Shown here one piece after another: positions 15,729 through 19,676 of a stretch of DNA of 19,676 bases. The notes under the pieces were generated by a model. That model searched no databases. It saw nothing but the letters and a program-made list of their open reading frames with translations, and was not told the DNA's origin. Each line of letters starts with the position of its first letter. The first letter of the stretch is position 1. The stretch comes from QYOJ01 sp043806735 (GTDB lineage: Bacteria; Bacteroidota; Bacteroidia; Bacteroidales; FEN-979). The position numbers and the translations under genes were made by a program. Where the stretch lies: contig JAZDGR010000065.1 in NCBI GenBank assembly GCA_043806735.1, positions 1-19,676 of the forward strand, read 5' to 3'.

Positions 15729-15759
15729 TTTGAAATTGCCACGAAAGAAACTATTTTTG
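15729..15759 (+). promoter_or_regulatory. Bacteroidota-type sigma promoter for the 15781 regulator
   Basis: TTTG at 15729-15732, a 19-base spacer, then TATTTTTG at 15752-15759. Both elements and the spacing match the published Bacteroides consensus (TTTG, 19-21 bases, TAnnTTTG). Transcription should begin about 15764-15766, leaving a leader of some 15 bases before ATG 15781. This is the best promoter in the window. Confidence 0.75.
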
Positions 15760-15780
15760 TAACCCTTAAATTACACTGTC

Positions 15781-16752
15781 ATGTCGAAAATAAGTTTATA
15801 TATCGTTGAAGACGAATTGATTCTGGCACATGATCTGAAAGCCAAGCTTACTGATATGGGATACGATATCCTCGGGGTCGATACGAAAGGGGAAAGTGCG
15901 GTTGAGAATATTGCGAACCTTAAAGAACAGAATCAGGAACCCGATATTGTAATCATGGACATCAAGCTTGCCAGCACGATGGACGGCATTCAGGCCGCAC
16001 GGATCCTGACGGAGAATTCAAACTGCGGCATCATTTTTCTCACATCCCTGAACAGGACCTATGTATTTGACAAATCGTTTTCCCTGAAACCATACGCGTA
16101 TCTTTTTAAACCTGTCGATATCGATCAGATCAGAGCTGCCATCGAAGTTGCCAACTACCAGCGAAACCTTGAGATTACCAATGAGCGTATTATCTCGGAG
16201 CTGAAAGCGGAGATCCAGCAGCGTAAATCCGTCGAAAAAGAGAAGAATCAGCGGCTGCAGGAAAGAATCCGGGCAGAACAGAAGATCAATCAGCTACTCA
16301 AGCAAAAACACCAGATGGAACTTGACCTGATAAACAGGGAACTGGCAACATCCTCTATCTTCATCTCGCAGAAAAACAAAATCATCGGACTTATCCGCAA
16401 AGACCTGAACCGGTTGATCAAGAAGGGAAAAAGCATTACGCGGAATGAGGTTTCAGAAGTATTGGACACTATTGATGAGAACATCAAGTTCGATAACGAC
16501 TGGTACCGGATCAAAGCTCATTTTGAAAAGATCCACCCGGGATTTTTTGACCAGTTACGTAAAACGCATCCGCAGCTTACCCCGACTGATCACAAACTCT
16601 GTGCATTGTTACGGATGAACCTGGCCACGAAAGAGATCGCTCACATTCTCAAGATCACTGCGCCCAGCACCGAGATTTCACGCATCCGGCTCAGAAAAAA
16701 ACTGGATCTGCCTAAAGGGGTAAACCTGGTTCAGTTTATTTGCAACGTCTGA
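15781..16752 (+). CDS. Response regulator: receiver, coiled coil and LuxR-like C-terminal HTH
   Basis: Predicted transcription regulator of 323 aa. Residues 1-122 are a receiver with E10-D11, phospho-acceptor D60 in IVIMDIKL, T88 and K110 in LFKPVD. Residues about 125-200 are a long K/E/Q-rich coiled coil. The rest (about 240-323: WYRIKAHFEKIHPGFFDQL, then LTPTDHKLCALLRMNLATKEIAHIL and RIRLRKKL) matches the C-terminal coil/HTH module that in this phylum usually follows TPR or sensor-propeller regions. Here the input is a receiver instead. The recognition region ITAPSTEISRIRLRKK departs from the usual LuxR/GerE TVxxH pattern but is usual for this subfamily. No sensor kinase is adjacent. It is a single-gene transcript behind a strong promoter, ending 11 bases from convergent yebC. 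Confidence 0.88.
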   Translation: MSKISLYIVEDELILAHDLKAKLTDMGYDILGVDTKGESAVENIANLKEQNQEPDIVIMDIKLASTMDGIQAARILTENSNCGIIFLTSLNRTYVFDKSFSLKPYAYLFKPVDIDQIRAAIEVANYQRNLEITNERIISELKAEIQQRKSVEKEKNQRLQERIRAEQKINQLLKQKHQMELDLINRELATSSIFISQKNKIIGLIRKDLNRLIKKGKSITRNEVSEVLDTIDENIKFDNDWYRIKAHFEKIHPGFFDQLRKTHPQLTPTDHKLCALLRMNLATKEIAHILKITAPSTEISRIRLRKKLDLPKGVNLVQFICNV

Positions 16753-16763
16753 TTCCGGAACGG

Positions 16764-17501
16764 TCAATCTTCCAGAAGTTCTTCTGTTAGGGTCAGGTTG
16801 TGATACACATTCTGTACATCATCGTCTTCCTCGATCAGGTCAATCATTCTTAATACCTTCCGGGCCGATTCTGTGTCCAAGGTTTCCATAGATTTGGGTA
16901 TGCGCTGAAGGGAAGCACTCTCAGGCTCCACATTAAGCTCTTCCAGTTTTTTCATCATGTTTCCAAAATCTTCCATGGCGGTTGTGATAGTAAATACATC
17001 CTCTTCGACAGAGATGTCTTCCGCCCCTGCATCAATCAACTCCATCTCAAATTCATCCTGGTTCAAATCCCCTTTCGGAACCACGAATATTCCTTTCCGG
17101 TCAAACAGGTAATTCAACATGCCGTTCTTTCCCAACTCCCCGCCATGCTTGCTGAAATACGAACGGATGTTACTGACCGTCCGCTGGGGATTGTCCGTCG
17201 TGCATTCAACATAAATGGCAATCCCGTGAGGACCTTTTCCTTCATACGTCGTCTCCAGGAGCGCAGCAGCATCTTTGTCGGCCCCCTTATTGATTGCACG
17301 CTGAATTGTCTCTTTCGGCATACTGGCTCCCTTCGCATTGGCAATGGCAAGCCTGAGCCTCGGATTCCCAACCGGGTCAGCGCCAGCTTCCCTGACTGAA
17401 ATGGTGATATCTTTGATGATCTTTGAAAAGATCTTGGAACGCTTGGCATCCAGTGCCCCTTTTTTCCTCTTGATCGTCGACCACTTATTATGTCCGCTCA
17501 T
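16764..17501 (-). CDS. yebC: YebC/PmpR (TACO1) family protein
   Basis: Cytosolic protein of 245 aa from the start MSGHNKWSTIKRKKGALDAK at 17501; the frame continues upstream but would overlap the divergent lipoprotein gene. Family marks include HNKWSTIKRKK, SKIFSKIIKDI, GNPRLRLAI, AKGASMPKETIQRAI, YEGKGPHGIAIYVECTTDNPQRT and the three-domain length. The family was named as transcription regulators, while TACO1 and recent work on bacterial homologues point to help with translation at difficult (proline-rich) stretches; the sequence alone cannot choose. It ends 11 bases from the convergent response regulator and diverges from the lipoprotein gene across 54 bases. Confidence 0.95.
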   Translation of the reverse strand: MSGHNKWSTIKRKKGALDAKRSKIFSKIIKDITISVREAGADPVGNPRLRLAIANAKGASMPKETIQRAINKGADKDAAALLETTYEGKGPHGIAIYVECTTDNPQRTVSNIRSYFSKHGGELGKNGMLNYLFDRKGIFVVPKGDLNQDEFEMELIDAGAEDISVEEDVFTITTAMEDFGNMMKKLEELNVEPESASLQRIPKSMETLDTESARKVLRMIDLIEEDDDVQNVYHNLTLTEELLED

Positions 17502-17513
17502 ACTCCTGCTGTT

Positions 17514-17545
17514 ATTGGTTTCACACTGTAAAATTAATACTTTTT
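17514..17545 (+). promoter_or_regulatory. Possible promoter for the Ig-like lipoprotein gene
   Basis: ATTG at 17514-17517, a 20-base spacer, and TACTTTTT at 17538-17545: 3/4 and 5/6 matches to the Bacteroidota elements at right spacing. It ends 10 bases before ATG 17556, but 61 bases before the alternative GTG 17607, which would give a more usual leader. Confidence 0.3.
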
Positions 17546-17555
17546 TCTTCCGCTT

Positions 17556-19319
17556 ATGAAAACGATTGGTAACTTTGGACATTGGAATCAGCCAAAACAG
17601 AATCCGGTGCGAAAAGATATATTACTGTTATGTTGTTTGACGTTTTTGCTATCTCTCTTCACCTTTCATTGTGCCAATCCGGTCACCCCCGAAGGAGGCG
17701 CGAAAGATACGCAACCGCCAAAGGTAACGGAATGTACCCCCGGCAATTATTCCACCCATTTCACCGCAAAATCCATCCGGATTACCTTTGACGAATTTAT
17801 CGCGCTGAAATCTTCCGGCTCCGAAATCATGATTTCTCCCCCCCTGGATCAATCTCCGGATTATAAATTAAGAGGGAAATCTGTTTTGGTCGATTTCGAC
17901 GATACCCTCGCCCGAAATACAACCTACATAATTAATTTTGGCAAAGCCATTTCTGATATCACGGAAAATAACATCTTTACGGATTTCAATTACGTTTTTT
18001 CGACCGGGAGTTACCTCGATTCCATGACCCTCACCGGTCACGTTGTCAGTGCATTTGACAATCAGCCACAGCCGGATGTTTATGCGCTTCTGTATACAGA
18101 TTCCTATGACACCATCCCGTTTGACTCCCTTCCATACCTGGTCAAACCACGGTATTCGGCCCGCACCGACCAACAAGGGAATTTCACCTTCCTGAATTTG
18201 AAATACGATGCTTATAAACTGTTTATTTTAAATGATCAAACGGGAGAACTGAAATTCAACATGCCCGGTGAAAAAATCGCTTTTTGCGACTCCCTCGTTT
18301 ACCCCTGGACGGTGGTAAAACAACCCGTTGACTCCCTCGAATCCGACTCCGTACCTGAACCGAATACCCTCATCCATATGCCGTTGCTCCTGCGGATATT
18401 TGAGGAGATCGATTCAACCCAGAAAATTACCAAATCCGAGTTCGTCAAGCAGGACCTTCTCCTGCTGGTATTCAAATATCCTGCCCGGAAACCCGTTTTC
18501 ACCCCATTGAATATGGATCGCACCTCGCTTTGGTGCCTGGAGGAATTTACCCGGAACAACGACAGCGTGATGTTGTGGATTACCGCCAAAATCCCAGATA
18601 CCCTGTTCCTGAAAATCACTGAGAACGGAACCATCCTCGATACCCTGAAGTTAACTGAGAAAAAACCGCAGGTGAAGAAAAACAAGAAAGAGGAGGAGAA
18701 TCCGGAATCGCTTACCCTTGCCTGGAGCCCGAGGGGGGGAACATTCAACCAATACAAATATGATCTGACCGGAACATTTTCTTATCCCATCTCCACATAT
18801 TCACTTTCCGCGATCAAAGTAATCAAAGATAAGGATACGCTCAGCCCGGCCGTAAGTTTTACCGATAGCATCTATCGGTCCATCCGGATCAGATTCAACT
18901 GGAAAGAAGGAAAATCCTATACAGTGTGGATGCCTGACTCCGTCTTTGTTTCCTTCAACGGACTGAGCCACGATACATTGAGATATTTCTGTACTACAGC
19001 CCTTGCCCGCGATCTCGGATCCCTGTTATTGAATGTCGATATTTCTCAAAATCCCGGAAACTATATCATTCAGCTTCAGACAGAAAAAGGAAAAACCGTT
19101 GAGGAACAATACCTGATTGCCACGAGAAAAGTAAAATTTGCCTTTATCCCCCCCGGAAAATATATGATCAAAGCTATCCTTGATTCAAATGGTAACAAAC
19201 GTTGGGATACGGGAAACTACTTGAAACGGCTTCAGCCGGAACAGGTGTTCTATTTCCCCAAGACCATTGAACTCAGGGGGAACTGGGATTTAGAAGAAGA
19301 ATGGAGAATCGGGAGATAA
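17556..19319 (+). CDS. Ig-like (Big_5) domain lipoprotein, Bacteroidota type
   Basis: Large exported protein, 587 aa, probably anchored in the outer membrane. A hydrophobic stretch at 21-37 ends in FHC39-ANPVTPEGGAKDTQPPK; the sequence after the cysteine is the usual start of this family, although the lipobox (T-F-H-C) is poor. Residues about 53-151 form a Big_5 Ig-like domain (PPKVTECTPGN..., IRITFDEFI, ...YIINFGKAISDITENN). A K/E-rich linker (about 370-385) divides two further beta-rich regions. The C-terminus (DSNGNKRWDTGNYLKRLQPE, then YFPKTIELRGNWDLEEEW) is a family feature. GTG 17607 would give a shorter, more normal signal peptide (MRKDILLLCC) and may be the true start. Function unknown; no partner genes lie nearby. 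Confidence 0.82.
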   Translation: MKTIGNFGHWNQPKQNPVRKDILLLCCLTFLLSLFTFHCANPVTPEGGAKDTQPPKVTECTPGNYSTHFTAKSIRITFDEFIALKSSGSEIMISPPLDQSPDYKLRGKSVLVDFDDTLARNTTYIINFGKAISDITENNIFTDFNYVFSTGSYLDSMTLTGHVVSAFDNQPQPDVYALLYTDSYDTIPFDSLPYLVKPRYSARTDQQGNFTFLNLKYDAYKLFILNDQTGELKFNMPGEKIAFCDSLVYPWTVVKQPVDSLESDSVPEPNTLIHMPLLLRIFEEIDSTQKITKSEFVKQDLLLLVFKYPARKPVFTPLNMDRTSLWCLEEFTRNNDSVMLWITAKIPDTLFLKITENGTILDTLKLTEKKPQVKKNKKEEENPESLTLAWSPRGGTFNQYKYDLTGTFSYPISTYSLSAIKVIKDKDTLSPAVSFTDSIYRSIRIRFNWKEGKSYTVWMPDSVFVSFNGLSHDTLRYFCTTALARDLGSLLLNVDISQNPGNYIIQLQTEKGKTVEEQYLIATRKVKFAFIPPGKYMIKAILDSNGNKRWDTGNYLKRLQPEQVFYFPKTIELRGNWDLEEEWRIGR

Positions 19320-19324
19320 TCCTC

Positions 19325-19624
19325 TTACATCTCCATACAACGATCGAGTGAGTTGATGATTTCCGTCAGCTTATCATGCTTCAGAGAATAAAAAATCATC
19401 TTTCCTTCTCTCTTGGATTCCAGAATACCTTTATTCTTTAAGATATTCAGATGGTGAGACGCGGAAGCCTGCTCGATGCTGAGTTTTTCATAGATTTCGG
19501 TGACGGAGAGTCGTTTGTTAACATTTAAAAGTTCGATAACTGCAATTCTCATCGGATGTGCCATAGCTCTCAACATGCTTGCACCCATTTCCAGTTTTTC
19601 CAGTTGAAGTGGTTTCTTTTTCAT
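19325..19624 (-). CDS. ArsR-family winged-helix regulator
   Basis: Small DNA-binding repressor-like protein of 99 aa. A helical N-terminus (residues 1-25) leads to AMAHPMRIAVIELL, then the helix-turn-helix LSVTEIYEKLSIEQASASHHLNILKNKGIL (about 39-68) and a wing with SKREGKMIFYSL. No ELCVC-type metal site is present in the recognition helix region; the only cysteine (C96) is near the C-terminus, so metal sensing is not supported. Related Bacteroidota proteins often control redox or sulfur genes, but the target here lies outside the window. It ends 5 bases from the convergent lipoprotein gene. A -7 box lies upstream at 19656-19663. Confidence 0.92.
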   Translation of the reverse strand: MKKKPLQLEKLEMGASMLRAMAHPMRIAVIELLNVNKRLSVTEIYEKLSIEQASASHHLNILKNKGILESKREGKMIFYSLKHDKLTEIINSLDRCMEM

Positions 19625-19655
19625 AACATCATGGAATAAAAATTATATTCTGCTG

Positions 19656-19663
19656 CAAAAATA
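19656..19663 (-). promoter_or_regulatory. Candidate -7 box for the ArsR gene
   Basis: TATTTTTG on the coding strand, a perfect TAnnTTTG, ends 31 bases before ATG 19624. The -33 element would fall beyond the window edge, so it cannot be checked. The surrounding sequence is very AT-rich. Confidence 0.5.
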
Positions 19664-19676
19664 TAAAAATATTTTA

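Noticed and set aside
16773..16786. CAGAAG-TT-CTTCTG near-palindrome at the end of yebC as a terminator or operator
   Set aside because: The 2-base centre makes a poor hairpin, there is no T tract, and it lies in codons for the Glu/Leu-rich tail.
17502..17582. 27-codon upstream extension of yebC into the lipoprotein gene
   Set aside because: The family starts at MSGHNKWSTIKRKK; the extension overlaps the divergent gene start and is not conserved in the family as I know it.
1..19676. tRNA, rRNA, CRISPR arrays, insertion sequences or phage genes
   Set aside because: All intergenic gaps are under 150 bases and none shows cloverleaf, spaced repeats, transposase or integrase sequence; none found on either strand.

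Overview
This window is ordinary chromosomal sequence of a Gram-negative Bacteroidota species, most likely Bacteroidales-like. The evidence is several family-typical proteins (an HU-CCDC81/SPOR protein, an Ig-like lipoprotein with a C-A-N-P-V-x-P-x-G-G-x-K-D-T start, a regulator with the C-terminal coil/HTH module common in this phylum), the absence of Shine-Dalgarno sequences, and repeated matches in the short intergenic spaces to the Bacteroidota promoter box TAnnTTTG. KdsB implies Kdo-containing LPS. There are 20 protein genes (5 on +, 15 on -), no RNA genes, no insertion sequences and no CRISPR. No gap reaches 150 bases, so there is no gene-free stretch to describe.

Layout. 38-1333 (+) is a type II NADH dehydrogenase. 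It converges, with 3 bases between, on a leftward growth/purine cluster: hpt (4116-3580), adk (3565-2993), obg (2932-1937) and a PAP2 phosphatase (1918-1337). purE (4196-4702, +) diverges from hpt. Next, reading leftward from 10066, comes a methylmalonyl-CoA mutase locus whose two subunit genes are separated by two unrelated genes: mutA (small subunit), a receiver-only response regulator, a TorF-like outer-membrane protein, then mutB (large subunit, ends 4705). A TIGR01777-type epimerase (10127-10987, +) diverges from mutA.

11002-15635 is a leftward cluster: a GH3-family acyl-adenylating protein, a deoxynucleoside kinase, kdsB, the HU/SPOR membrane protein and trmB. Likely internal promoters precede the kinase and the HU/SPOR gene. 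A rightward response regulator (15781-16752) diverges from GH3 behind the best promoter in the window. It converges on yebC (17501-16764). An Ig-like lipoprotein (17556-19319, +) diverges from yebC and converges on an ArsR-family regulator (19624-19325).

Together these are mainly housekeeping functions: purine salvage and synthesis, respiratory electron entry, propionate/succinate interconversion, LPS precursor supply, tRNA modification, ribosome assembly and translation support. I do not see a defence system, biosynthetic cluster, or clearly new multigene system. The points most worth a second look are the split mutA/mutB locus, the receiver-to-coil-HTH regulator, the bacterial GH3 enzyme, a perfect hairpin inside the mutB 3' end facing purE, an 8-bp tandem repeat at the hpt/adk junction, and the extreme tightness of all five convergent gene junctions.
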